A stretch of DNA of 61,805 bases from a virus. The stretch's first letter is position 1, and each line of letters starts with the position of its first letter. The stretch covers positions 1-61,805 of the IMG/VR virus record IMGVR_UViG_3300030099_004395. One strand, written 5' to 3'. Below the pieces are notes generated by a model. The model made no database searches and was not told the DNA's origin. It worked only from the letters and a program-made list of their open reading frames with translations. The position numbers and the translations under genes were made by a program. Of the stretch, positions 31,535-40,753 are shown one piece after another.

Positions 31535-34500
31535 ATGCAACAAACTTACAAACATTCTTTCACAGATTCTAAAATGCAAAAGGATCTTGATGCTAGACTT
31601 GTGTCTCCACGTGAGTATAGAGACGCGGTTAATGTAGCTGTTTCAAGATCTGAAGGTGCAGATGTAGGAGCATTAGAAAATATTTTAGGTAATAAATTTC
31701 TTTCTAGTTTACAATATCCAAATGCTACTGCAGAAACTAGATTTTATATAATAGGTTGGTATATAGACGAAGATCAAGATAAAATATATACATTTGTAAC
31801 TAATTATAAAGATAATTCTCCTACTAAATTAGAAAGCACGGCAGGTCCTTTGTCGTATCACTCAATCGTAGAAACTGACGTTTTAACTGGAAACTCAAAT
31901 ATCTTAGTTTCTGGTTCTTTCCTAAACTTTTCGGCTAATAGCCCTATAAATCATGTAGATCAAATAGAAACTTTACTATTTTGGACTGATAATAGAAATC
32001 AACCAAGACAAATAAATGTTACTACAGCTCGAGCTAATCCTATAGCTTATAATAAAGAGTCAGATGTATCTGTGGCTAAATACTATCCTTATAAGCCAAT
32101 AAAAATTAAAAGAGAATTTAGTCTTACAAATTGCGTTTTTACAAGTAGAACAGAAGCAGCTAGTATCACTACCCCGGGTTATGACGCTTGGTACGATTAC
32201 TTTATACTAGAAGACACTCCTAGTCAAGATGTTATAGATAATTTTATAGACAATATAGGTGCTAAAGGTTATGCTGAAGATTCTAATGGTAATAAATATG
32301 AGTTTAGAGTAGCATTTTTTCAACAAGCAGGTTTTGATCCAGAAACTGCAGGTGTTGCTTTAAATAACGCTATATTGCCAGCACCTTTTGATAGTTCTAA
32401 TAATGTACCTGGTAATCCTAATAGGCCTTATTTATTGTTTATAGATAGAGCTTTAAGTACTTCTGTTTTTCCTAGATGGGATGGAGTCAATAACCCTATT
32501 CCTGCAAACAATAAGTATAATATAACTTTATTTCAAGAAAATAATAAAGATATAAGCAGCGCGTGGAAACAAGAAGATCAGTTTAAATTAACTTGTTATA
32601 ACGAAGATTTTTCAGGACCAGGTATAGGTGTACAACTGCTTCCAGATGGAGCTACATACGCTAGTTTAATACCTAGCATGTTTTATTTTGGAACTAGAAG
32701 TTGTCCTAATACTAATATTAATGGTGTTTCAGCTTCAGGATATAGCGCATGGGCTTCACCTCCAAGTTCTACTTTTTCTACTTTTGAGGTATTTAGAGTG
32801 TTAAACGCTTTTCCAAACAATACTACACAATCTGGTACATTTCCAGCTGGTGTAGAGGGTAAAAATTCATATCTTAGAGTTACTCATCCAAAAATACCTA
32901 AACAAAGATATGTTGTCTGTACTTTTCTTCTAACAGCTCCAGTAATACCTTCTGCAACACCAGATAAACTAATAGCCTACTTTGGTGAATATACTAAATT
33001 AAGAAACGGTGAATTACAATTTGTACGCTTATACACTGAATTTGGCATTACAGATAATGATGTATTAAGCTTTCATTTACCTAATAAATTTTATAATCAA
33101 GATTTTCCAGGTGATCCTGCTTTTTTAGAAGATAAGTTTGTACGTTTTGCTTATAGATATAAATTTAATGATGGTGAATATTCTCTTTTATCACCGTTTA
33201 CTCAGTCTATTTTTATACCAAAACAAGGTGGTTATTTCCAGAAATATGTAGGTACAAATAAACAATCAGCTTCAAATAACGATGTATTAAATCAAGAACA
33301 AGAAGCTGGTGAAAATACTATAGTAAACTTTTTAACAAATGAAGTAACTGAGGTTGCATTAGATATTCCACTACCTACCCAAGTAAACAAACTAAAGTCT
33401 ATATTAAAAGTTGATGAAATAGAAATTGTATACAAAGAGTCAACGGCTTTAGCTTTAAAAGTCGTGGAAAAATTATCATTAAACGATTTTTCGTCAAACA
33501 CTAATAAATTTTTAACATACGTATATCAAAGTAGAAGACCTATAAAAACTTTACCTGACAGTGTAATTACTAGAGTTTATGATAAAGTGCCTATTAGAGC
33601 AGCTACACAAGCTTCTGCTGGTAATAGAATAATATATGGTAACTTTCTAGACGCACATACTTCACCATTAACTTTAGATTATTTAGTAGGTGTTAGTGCT
33701 AAATTCACGCCAGCATTTAACGAATACAATGGTAGTGATATAGCTTATCCTAACCACACTTTAAAACAAAATAGAACTTATCAAGTTGGTATAGTTCTAC
33801 AAGATAAGTATGGTAGATCTAGTGATGTAATATTATCCTCAATAAGAGATACAAGCTATGAGGAAAATTCAGGTCCATTTGCAAATAACCCTTGTGTATT
33901 TGGTGGATCTACTATTTACTCTCCGTATTTTGATAATGTAACTGAACCAGATGCTAACGGTACAAACATGCAAAATCCTAGAACAGGTTTAGTAGATTGG
34001 CCAGGTGATTCATTAAAAGTATTATTTGCTAATACTATACCTAATGTAATTTCAACTAATGAAGGTTATCCTGGTTTGTATGATAACTTAATAACAATAT
34101 TAGAATATTCAGGCGCAGGAGCTTCAGATCCGGGTATGACTGGATTATTTTCTATGGGCTTTAGTTCTTCAGTAGGATTTATAGAAGATGTTAAGGTGGG
34201 TAACTTTATACAATGGTTAGACACTTCTGTTGATACAGAGTATGAGTTTGAAATAGCAGCTATTAGTGTAGCAAACAACACTCTATATGTTAAAGACAAT
34301 GTAGATGTTAGTTTTCCAGGTGTAATAAGTCCTAATACTAGAATGAATATTATGGAAAGAAACGAAAATGGTTTCTATTCATATAAGATGGTTGTAAAAC
34401 AAACCGAGCAAGAGTTTTATAATGTTTATTTACCTAGTTTATTAAATGGTAAACCTATAATAAAACCTTTCAAACTAGAAGTAAGTGGTACATTTGGTAC

Positions 34501-36052
34501 GGGTACAGTTAATAATACTGTAACAAATCCTGCTGCTGATCCTAGAACTTTCTTGCTGTTGGAAGGTATGAACTTTACCGTAGGTGGAACAGAGTTTACT
34601 ATTACTAATATTTTAAATGATGAAAATTTTGTGTATACTCCAGCGACAAGCTTTACATCTACACCTAATGTTGAGTTCTTTACTAAGTCTTCTAAAAATA
34701 TAATTAATGTAACTACTTTATTGACTGATAATGCAAATAAAGTTCCACCAGGTTTAATTGAGACAACGCCTGTTCAGCAACAATACTCACCAAGTAACAC
34801 AACTTTATATCCTAGAGTTGCGATTCAAGAAGGTTATACAGCTACTAATCCTTTCTATACAGGTGTTACTAGTCAAAATATACCTATATTTCCTGGTAGA
34901 AGCGATATGAAGGTAAGAGCTGTAGGTAATTTCTTTGCTTTAAACACAGACGCAAATACAGCTGGTCTATACGAAGCTAAATCAGATCCGCCATCTGCTA
35001 ATATAGAAAATACATTTAGACTTGGTAGAGATGCAGAAACAGTTAAACCTGATAGTATAGAACCTTTAGTATTCACTGCTTATGAAACTAATCCAGTTAA
35101 ATCTGCAATAGAGATATATTGGGAAACTGGAACTAGTGGATTGATAAGAGATTTAAATAATTCTATATTAGACGATACAACTGTTCCGTTTGCTTTAAGT
35201 CAAAATTTAGAAGAATTAGCTTACTCTGAAAGTATGGATAGAACAGGTGCTATTAATACTAGAAGAATAGGTGCTCCATTTCAAATATTAAATATTAATA
35301 GTGTTGTTGTTCCTATTACTTCTGCTAAGTCTATTAGTTTAGTAGACATAACTAATCAAGATGGTTCGTTAGCATATAATGTATCTAACAGTGTATTAAC
35401 TCTAGTAAATCCTACTTTAGATCCTACATTACCCGCAAATACTCTATCTATATGCCAATCTTTTAACAATAATTTGTATTTTGGTGAAGTAGCTGTTAAC
35501 AACTTTTTAAAAGGTATTCTTAGAGTGGAAGTAGAAAATCCATTATTAAATATATATGACTTTCCTTTTGAGATAAAATTAAGAAATGTAACTCCACAAA
35601 CAGGTTATTGTGAAAACGCTGCGGGAGCTCGTATAGTTTTAAATAATAACAGTGGTACTAGTGAAACAGAGATAGGTGTTTCTAATGTTGCTGGTTGGAA
35701 TAGAGCTGACACTATGGGTACTTTTGGTGCTACTAATGGAACTAGTTTAAACAATGGTACTAATGCTTATAAAGAAATGGATATTGATGTTTATTATGAT
35801 AGAGGTGGTGGAGAAGTAGTTAGAATTTCTGAAGATTGGTTTGGTATTGAAGTACTACCTTATATTAATCCTAACTATCCTATTTATGGCTCAAACAATG
35901 CTGGGTTTATATTAAACATTAGTGATGTAAATAAGAAAAGTGATAGTAGCACTTGGCCAGCTGAAACTCAAGTTCAGGTTATTGCTAAAGACGCAAACGG
36001 ATCAGGTGATAGATTTAGAATTGGCTTGTATCTTTTAAGTATAAGTTATTAA
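31535..36052 (+). CDS. Tail tube/nozzle (stabilization) protein, 1505 aa
   Basis: N-terminus MQQTYKHSFTDSKMQKDLDA, then LVSPREYRDAVNVAVSRSEG and GALENILGNKFL, closely matches the tail stabilization/tubular B-type proteins of podoviruses and crAss-like phages. These form a beta-propeller nozzle. The very long remainder is beta-rich with many Asn/Thr. It joins connector to tail tip and carries receptor or tube functions. Much longer than T7 gp12 (about 800 aa), so it has added domains. Confidence 0.75.
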   Translation: MQQTYKHSFTDSKMQKDLDARLVSPREYRDAVNVAVSRSEGADVGALENILGNKFLSSLQYPNATAETRFYIIGWYIDEDQDKIYTFVTNYKDNSPTKLESTAGPLSYHSIVETDVLTGNSNILVSGSFLNFSANSPINHVDQIETLLFWTDNRNQPRQINVTTARANPIAYNKESDVSVAKYYPYKPIKIKREFSLTNCVFTSRTEAASITTPGYDAWYDYFILEDTPSQDVIDNFIDNIGAKGYAEDSNGNKYEFRVAFFQQAGFDPETAGVALNNAILPAPFDSSNNVPGNPNRPYLLFIDRALSTSVFPRWDGVNNPIPANNKYNITLFQENNKDISSAWKQEDQFKLTCYNEDFSGPGIGVQLLPDGATYASLIPSMFYFGTRSCPNTNINGVSASGYSAWASPPSSTFSTFEVFRVLNAFPNNTTQSGTFPAGVEGKNSYLRVTHPKIPKQRYVVCTFLLTAPVIPSATPDKLIAYFGEYTKLRNGELQFVRLYTEFGITDNDVLSFHLPNKFYNQDFPGDPAFLEDKFVRFAYRYKFNDGEYSLLSPFTQSIFIPKQGGYFQKYVGTNKQSASNNDVLNQEQEAGENTIVNFLTNEVTEVALDIPLPTQVNKLKSILKVDEIEIVYKESTALALKVVEKLSLNDFSSNTNKFLTYVYQSRRPIKTLPDSVITRVYDKVPIRAATQASAGNRIIYGNFLDAHTSPLTLDYLVGVSAKFTPAFNEYNGSDIAYPNHTLKQNRTYQVGIVLQDKYGRSSDVILSSIRDTSYEENSGPFANNPCVFGGSTIYSPYFDNVTEPDANGTNMQNPRTGLVDWPGDSLKVLFANTIPNVISTNEGYPGLYDNLITILEYSGAGASDPGMTGLFSMGFSSSVGFIEDVKVGNFIQWLDTSVDTEYEFEIAAISVANNTLYVKDNVDVSFPGVISPNTRMNIMERNENGFYSYKMVVKQTEQEFYNVYLPSLLNGKPIIKPFKLEVSGTFGTGTVNNTVTNPAADPRTFLLLEGMNFTVGGTEFTITNILNDENFVYTPATSFTSTPNVEFFTKSSKNIINVTTLLTDNANKVPPGLIETTPVQQQYSPSNTTLYPRVAIQEGYTATNPFYTGVTSQNIPIFPGRSDMKVRAVGNFFALNTDANTAGLYEAKSDPPSANIENTFRLGRDAETVKPDSIEPLVFTAYETNPVKSAIEIYWETGTSGLIRDLNNSILDDTTVPFALSQNLEELAYSESMDRTGAINTRRIGAPFQILNINSVVVPITSAKSISLVDITNQDGSLAYNVSNSVLTLVNPTLDPTLPANTLSICQSFNNNLYFGEVAVNNFLKGILRVEVENPLLNIYDFPFEIKLRNVTPQTGYCENAAGARIVLNNNSGTSETEIGVSNVAGWNRADTMGTFGATNGTSLNNGTNAYKEMDIDVYYDRGGGEVVRISEDWFGIEVLPYINPNYPIYGSNNAGFILNISDVNKKSDSSTWPAETQVQVIAKDANGSGDRFRIGLYLLSISY

Positions 36053-36053
36053 A

Positions 36054-36074
36054 AATAAGTGATAATATATTATG
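36054..36074 (+). promoter_or_regulatory. Late promoter-like element, copy 4
   Basis: AAATAAGTGATAATATATTA directly before the ATG at 36072. It shares AAGTGAT and an A/T block with copies at 6512, 19018 and 29522. It is so close to the start that the transcript would be almost leaderless, or it is a translation-related element. Confidence 0.4.
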
Positions 36075-37973
36075 GCAACTATTATAGAAGTAGAATATTA
36101 TAATTCGGTTTGGTTAAAAAGAATACTAACACCAGAAACTAAATATCAAATAACACCAGACACTGTTACAGGTCCTACTTTTACTCCTAGTAACATACTT
36201 AAAGGTGGTGCAGGCACATCTCCAAGGCGTGGTGTTTTTCCATTGTCAAATGTATATGCTAATCCACAAACTCAAAATATGACTGTTGCTGTTCCAGGTA
36301 ATACTGATACTGTAATATCAAATGGCACTTCTAATACTAAAGAAAATTTTTACTTAGAAGACATGTATATTAAAGGAGGCTTTAACAATACTTCTATGGA
36401 TTTTGGTGCTAGAGCTTTCTTAGATAGAGAAGAGCCAATACAACAAGATAGATTTGCTGCTTTAATATATTCAGGAGTGTTTAATTCTAGAACAGGCGTA
36501 AATAGAACTAATGAGTTTCCTGTAGGTGAACAAATAACTAAATCAGCTAATCCAGATAATGGTAGTATTCAAAAGCTTTATGCTGAAGAAAACAACCTAC
36601 TGGTATTACAAGAAAATAAATGTAATAGAGCTTTAATAGATAAAGACGCTATATTCTCTGCAGAAGGTGGAGGTACGGTAACTACTTCAAAAGCTGTAAT
36701 AGGTCAGATAGTTCCTTACGCAGGAGAATATGGAATTAGTAGAAATCCAGAGAGCTTTGCTATATATGGTTTTAGAAAATATTTTAGCGATAGAAATAGG
36801 TCAGCTATATTAAGATTATCTCATGATGGTATTACTGAAATATCTGAGTACGGTATGCGTGATTGGTTTAGAGACAACTTAGATCCTTTAAATGATAACA
36901 TAACAAATACTTTTAAATTTACTTTAGGCAAATCAAAATGGAATAAAGATGAAAGTTGGATATGTGTAAGTAATGAAACAGACAGATTGACAATGGAATT
37001 ACCTTTAGGATCTGCACTATACTTACAGGATGCTACTCTTGGTGAGGTGTTTGTTGGTTATGTACAAGAAATAATAGATCTTAACGATGGTAGTTCTTAT
37101 CCGATACAAATTAAAATAGATAGAATTATAACTTTAAATAGTGCTATAGGAATAGAGAAATCTTATGTTTTAAACTATAATAGAAGTTATGTTAAAGGTG
37201 GTTATGATATTTACAACAAGCAGTATGTAGTATCACTACAGTATAATGGTAATGCTGGTAATGTAAGTGAAGATAACACTTTTTATACTTTAGGTTTTGA
37301 TGAAACAACTAAAGGTTGGACTAGCTTTTATACTTATAGATATGAAGAGCTAGGTAGCTTGAAAGGTAATGTGTACACTACATTTAGAAAACCTATTGAT
37401 GCTCCTAATTCTACTTCTACTAGTAACAGTGGCTTATGGTCGCAATACAGCGATCAAGTAAATAGAGGTAATTTTTACGGTGAAGATAATCCTTCAACTG
37501 TCACGTTTGTAGCTAATCCTAATCCATCTATACAAAAGAACTTTTTAGCTATAGACTATGAAGGTAATAGCGGTTGGAAGGTTGTTAGCATGACTTCTGA
37601 TGAAACAGGCTTTGATAAAGAATGGTCAGGTGGTGTACCGTTGAGTACTTGGAAACTATATTTTGATACTACAAATTTAATAAGAAGTTATTATGAAGGA
37701 CAGTACGATGGACTTGGCAATACAGGATCAGCCGCTAGTCCTCTTAATCCACCGTTATTACACGCTGGGTTTGATAGAAAAGAAAACAGATATGTAGCTA
37801 ACTTAATTAATAATAGTTCAGCAATGCCTGGTGAAGTGCAATTTGGAGATCAAATGAGTGGTATAAAAGGTTTTTATTCAGAAGTAAAAATGAGTACAGA
37901 TACTACTACAGATCCAGGTGGTTTTAAAGAACTATACACAGTAGGTTTAAGATACAGTGTATCATCAATGTAA
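36072..37973 (+). CDS. Putative tail protein, 633 aa
   Basis: MATIIEVEYYNSVWLKRILT..., beta-rich throughout, with RRGVFPLSNVYANPQTQNMT near the start and FAIYGFRKYFSDRNRSAILR in the middle, the latter resembling propeller or tail-hub proteins in related phages. Follows the nozzle gene. A structural role is likely; the exact part is not recognised. Confidence 0.65.
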   Translation: MATIIEVEYYNSVWLKRILTPETKYQITPDTVTGPTFTPSNILKGGAGTSPRRGVFPLSNVYANPQTQNMTVAVPGNTDTVISNGTSNTKENFYLEDMYIKGGFNNTSMDFGARAFLDREEPIQQDRFAALIYSGVFNSRTGVNRTNEFPVGEQITKSANPDNGSIQKLYAEENNLLVLQENKCNRALIDKDAIFSAEGGGTVTTSKAVIGQIVPYAGEYGISRNPESFAIYGFRKYFSDRNRSAILRLSHDGITEISEYGMRDWFRDNLDPLNDNITNTFKFTLGKSKWNKDESWICVSNETDRLTMELPLGSALYLQDATLGEVFVGYVQEIIDLNDGSSYPIQIKIDRIITLNSAIGIEKSYVLNYNRSYVKGGYDIYNKQYVVSLQYNGNAGNVSEDNTFYTLGFDETTKGWTSFYTYRYEELGSLKGNVYTTFRKPIDAPNSTSTSNSGLWSQYSDQVNRGNFYGEDNPSTVTFVANPNPSIQKNFLAIDYEGNSGWKVVSMTSDETGFDKEWSGGVPLSTWKLYFDTTNLIRSYYEGQYDGLGNTGSAASPLNPPLLHAGFDRKENRYVANLINNSSAMPGEVQFGDQMSGIKGFYSEVKMSTDTTTDPGGFKELYTVGLRYSVSSM

Positions 37974-37979
37974 TTAAAT

Positions 37980-38381
37980 ATGAATATAAGAAAATTAACA
38001 GAATCTGATTATGAGGTTCTAGAAGCATGGTGGAAAGCATGGAAGTGGCCACCAATTGAAAAAGACTTTTTACCAGACAATGGAACTGGTGGATTTGTTA
38101 TAGAAAAACAAGGCACTATGATAGTTGCTGGATTTGTTTATATAACAAACTCTAAGGCAGTTTTACTCGAATGGATTATATCTAATCCTGAATATAGAGA
38201 AGATGACAGAGACATGGCTATAACATGTCTTATAAGCACGATTGAAAAGATAATTAAAGAATGGGGATATAAATATATATTTAGTATAGGTAGAACAAAA
38301 GCATTAATAGATAAACACAAAGATTTAGGGTATCATGTAGATGATACGCCATCACATGAAATAACAAAAATTTTAAATTAA
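37980..38381 (+). CDS. GNAT-like N-acetyltransferase domain protein, 133 aa
   Basis: MNIRKLTESDYEVLEAWWKA is a typical GNAT start, then GFVIEKQGTMIVAGFVYITNS and SIGRTKALIDKHKDLGYHVDD, the last resembling the C-terminal acyl-CoA-side helix. The Q/RxxGxG/A motif is poorly kept, so activity is uncertain. It is one of the smaller genes between tail proteins; such proteins are common in marine podovirus tail regions, where their role is not settled. Confidence 0.6.
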   Translation: MNIRKLTESDYEVLEAWWKAWKWPPIEKDFLPDNGTGGFVIEKQGTMIVAGFVYITNSKAVLLEWIISNPEYREDDRDMAITCLISTIEKIIKEWGYKYIFSIGRTKALIDKHKDLGYHVDDTPSHEITKILN

Positions 38382-38386
38382 TAATT

Positions 38387-39097
38387 ATGGCAGTAGCAAC
38401 AGGAGTATTAATAGCAGGAGGTGTCGCAGCGGCAGCAGGTGCGACAAGTAGTATCATTGCTGCAAACAAAGCTAAGAATGCTAGAGACGCTCAGTTAAAT
38501 CAAGCAAACATATTACAACAACAGCTAGATGATCTTGAAGCATCAAGACCTAAGTTTAAAAATCCTTATGAGAATCTAACTAACTCGTTTGAAAACTTAA
38601 ATAATCCCTACGCTAATTTAACTGTATCTACTGAAGCTGCCAGGATACAGGCTGAGGAAGCAGATATAGCTTTAGCTAATAGCTTAGATCTAATGCAGGA
38701 ACAAGGTATGGGTGCTGCTGGTGCTACAGCTTTAGCTCAAATGGCTTTGAAAAGTAAAAGAGGTATTGCTTCTACAATTAATGCTCAAGAAACTCAAAAT
38801 AAAAAGATGGCTGCTCAAGGTCAAGCAAACGTAGATAAACTAAAAGCAGAAGGCCAACAAAAGTTAGACTTTATGAAAGCTAAAGGTGACGCTATGGAAC
38901 AGCAAGACGCTATTAGTTGGCATCAACAAAAATTAGATAGAACAGCTGGTTTAATGGATAACGCTAGACAACAAGCAGCAGATAATGACGCAGCTAGAAA
39001 CGCAGCTATAGTTGGTATAGGAACTTCAATAGCTCAAGGAGCAGGTATAATAGCTGGAGGATTTGGTCCTAAATCAAATTCAACACCAAATACATAG
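38387..39097 (+). CDS. Internal virion protein-like (gp14-like), 236 aa
   Basis: Starts with a hydrophobic Ala/Gly segment (LIAGGVAAAAGATSSIIAA) typical of internal virion proteins that insert in the host membrane at DNA entry. There follow short repeats (NPYENLTNSFENLNNPYANL) and a long Ala/Gln/Lys helix, with a Gly/Ala hydrophobic stretch near the end. Position before two more internal proteins supports a T7 gp14-like role. Confidence 0.6.
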   Translation: MAVATGVLIAGGVAAAAGATSSIIAANKAKNARDAQLNQANILQQQLDDLEASRPKFKNPYENLTNSFENLNNPYANLTVSTEAARIQAEEADIALANSLDLMQEQGMGAAGATALAQMALKSKRGIASTINAQETQNKKMAAQGQANVDKLKAEGQQKLDFMKAKGDAMEQQDAISWHQQKLDRTAGLMDNARQQAADNDAARNAAIVGIGTSIAQGAGIIAGGFGPKSNSTPNT

Positions 39098-39099
39098 AT

Positions 39100-40749
39100 A
39101 TGGCATATAACAGACCCCAAAGAATTATAGATAAAAGTTTTGACACTTTTGTAAGAGCTACTAAGGAGTTTAATTCTAAAGTAACTAATAGCATGCAAGG
39201 TATAGCTAATAGTGTTATGAAACAGAAGAGAGATCAAGATGCTTTGACAGAAAAACAAGATGATCTAGAAAGCGAAATGCTAGACAAAGCTAACTCGTTT
39301 GGTAGTACTGGTGATGCTATGCTTGATGAAAATATTGTAGGTTTTTGGAATGATAAGGTAGAAGAATACTTTAGAATAAAAAACGCAATGCAAAGAGGTG
39401 ATATAAGTAGGAGAGAAGGTAACTTAGCATTAAAAAGAATAGAAGGTTTACCAGCTCAATTTAAATCTCAAGCAAATTATTTAGCAAATCAAGTATCATT
39501 ATATAACGATGTTTCTGGTTTAAAAACAGGAGCACCGGGATCTATAAGTTCTGTTAGCTCACAAGAAAGTCAACAAGTTCTTAGAACAATGTCTGAAGGC
39601 GGTAATGTTCAAATAGTAGAACGTGGTGGTGTATTATACTATTATACTCCAGATACTGTAGATGAGAATGGAAACGTCATTAAAAAAGGAGCAATGTTAA
39701 ATGGTTCTGAACTAGTTGCTAATCAAGCTATAAATAAAAATCTATTTGAAACAATACAAGATATATCACCAATGGAAGAACAGTTGTTTAATAAAAGTTT
39801 AAACACTGACGATATAGTAGATGAGACTTTTATACAAATGAAAGTAGAAGAGAAAGATGGTAAAATATACAAAAGTAGAGTGATTAAAGATCCTGAAGCA
39901 GCGCAAACGGCAATACTAGAAAGTCCAATGATGAATGCTATTATCAACGATAAAAGCATGATGACAACTTATTTTCAAGATGTTATTCCTGACGCAGGAG
40001 AAGATGGTTATTCTCTATCTGAGTTTTATAACAGCGATGAAGGTAAAGCTATGCGTGATGCTGGTATTACAGAAGAAGAATTTGTAAATAGTCGATGGGG
40101 TGAAATGGTAGGCGAACCTGATGATCCTAAAAACGAAGCGCTTGCATCTGGTCAAGAACAAGCTGCTAGAAAATGGATTGCTAATGATACATTAAATAAG
40201 TTTACTCCAGGTTTAAATAGTATAAAAGGTAATTACTTTAGTATAGAAAACAAACCTAAAAAAGAAAAATCTAGTGGTGATGATAAAAATAAACCATATG
40301 AATATGGTAAAGGAGTTGGAGATCAAGTACAAACAATGGGTGGTGCTTATGAAGATACTATTGAAATTGCTGATGAGCTATACGCTGATCCAAATACTCC
40401 ACCAACTACTCAACAAATATACGAGTCATTAATAAATAATCCAGCTATAGACGAAACAGATAACGATTTTTATATGGGTGATGGTACTCCAGATGGTGGT
40501 AAATTAGGTGTATTATATCACGATAACGTTCCTGTATCTATGGGTAAGTTTAAAACTAAAAAGGCTTATGAAGATTATGTTTTTAGACAAATAGGTATGA
40601 AGCCAGAAACTATAGGACATTTTAGAAAAGAAAATCCACCACCAAAATATCAACTTACTGAGGAAGATAAAAAGAAAATAGAAGCTGCTAAACCAGGAGA
40701 GTCAATAACTTTAGGTAACGGAAAAACAATTAGAAAAACCAAAAAATAA
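39100..40749 (+). CDS. Putative internal virion protein, 549 aa
   Basis: MAYNRPQRIIDKSFDTFVRA..., helical and charged (FNSKVTNSMQGIANSVMKQK), acidic middle, then GKLGVLYHDNVPVSMGKFKT and a Lys-rich end. Lies between the gp14-like gene and the giant protein. Probably an ejected core protein; no enzyme motif seen. Confidence 0.6.
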   Translation: MAYNRPQRIIDKSFDTFVRATKEFNSKVTNSMQGIANSVMKQKRDQDALTEKQDDLESEMLDKANSFGSTGDAMLDENIVGFWNDKVEEYFRIKNAMQRGDISRREGNLALKRIEGLPAQFKSQANYLANQVSLYNDVSGLKTGAPGSISSVSSQESQQVLRTMSEGGNVQIVERGGVLYYYTPDTVDENGNVIKKGAMLNGSELVANQAINKNLFETIQDISPMEEQLFNKSLNTDDIVDETFIQMKVEEKDGKIYKSRVIKDPEAAQTAILESPMMNAIINDKSMMTTYFQDVIPDAGEDGYSLSEFYNSDEGKAMRDAGITEEEFVNSRWGEMVGEPDDPKNEALASGQEQAARKWIANDTLNKFTPGLNSIKGNYFSIENKPKKEKSSGDDKNKPYEYGKGVGDQVQTMGGAYEDTIEIADELYADPNTPPTTQQIYESLINNPAIDETDNDFYMGDGTPDGGKLGVLYHDNVPVSMGKFKTKKAYEDYVFRQIGMKPETIGHFRKENPPPKYQLTEEDKKKIEAAKPGESITLGNGKTIRKTKK

Positions 40750-40753
40750 TATT

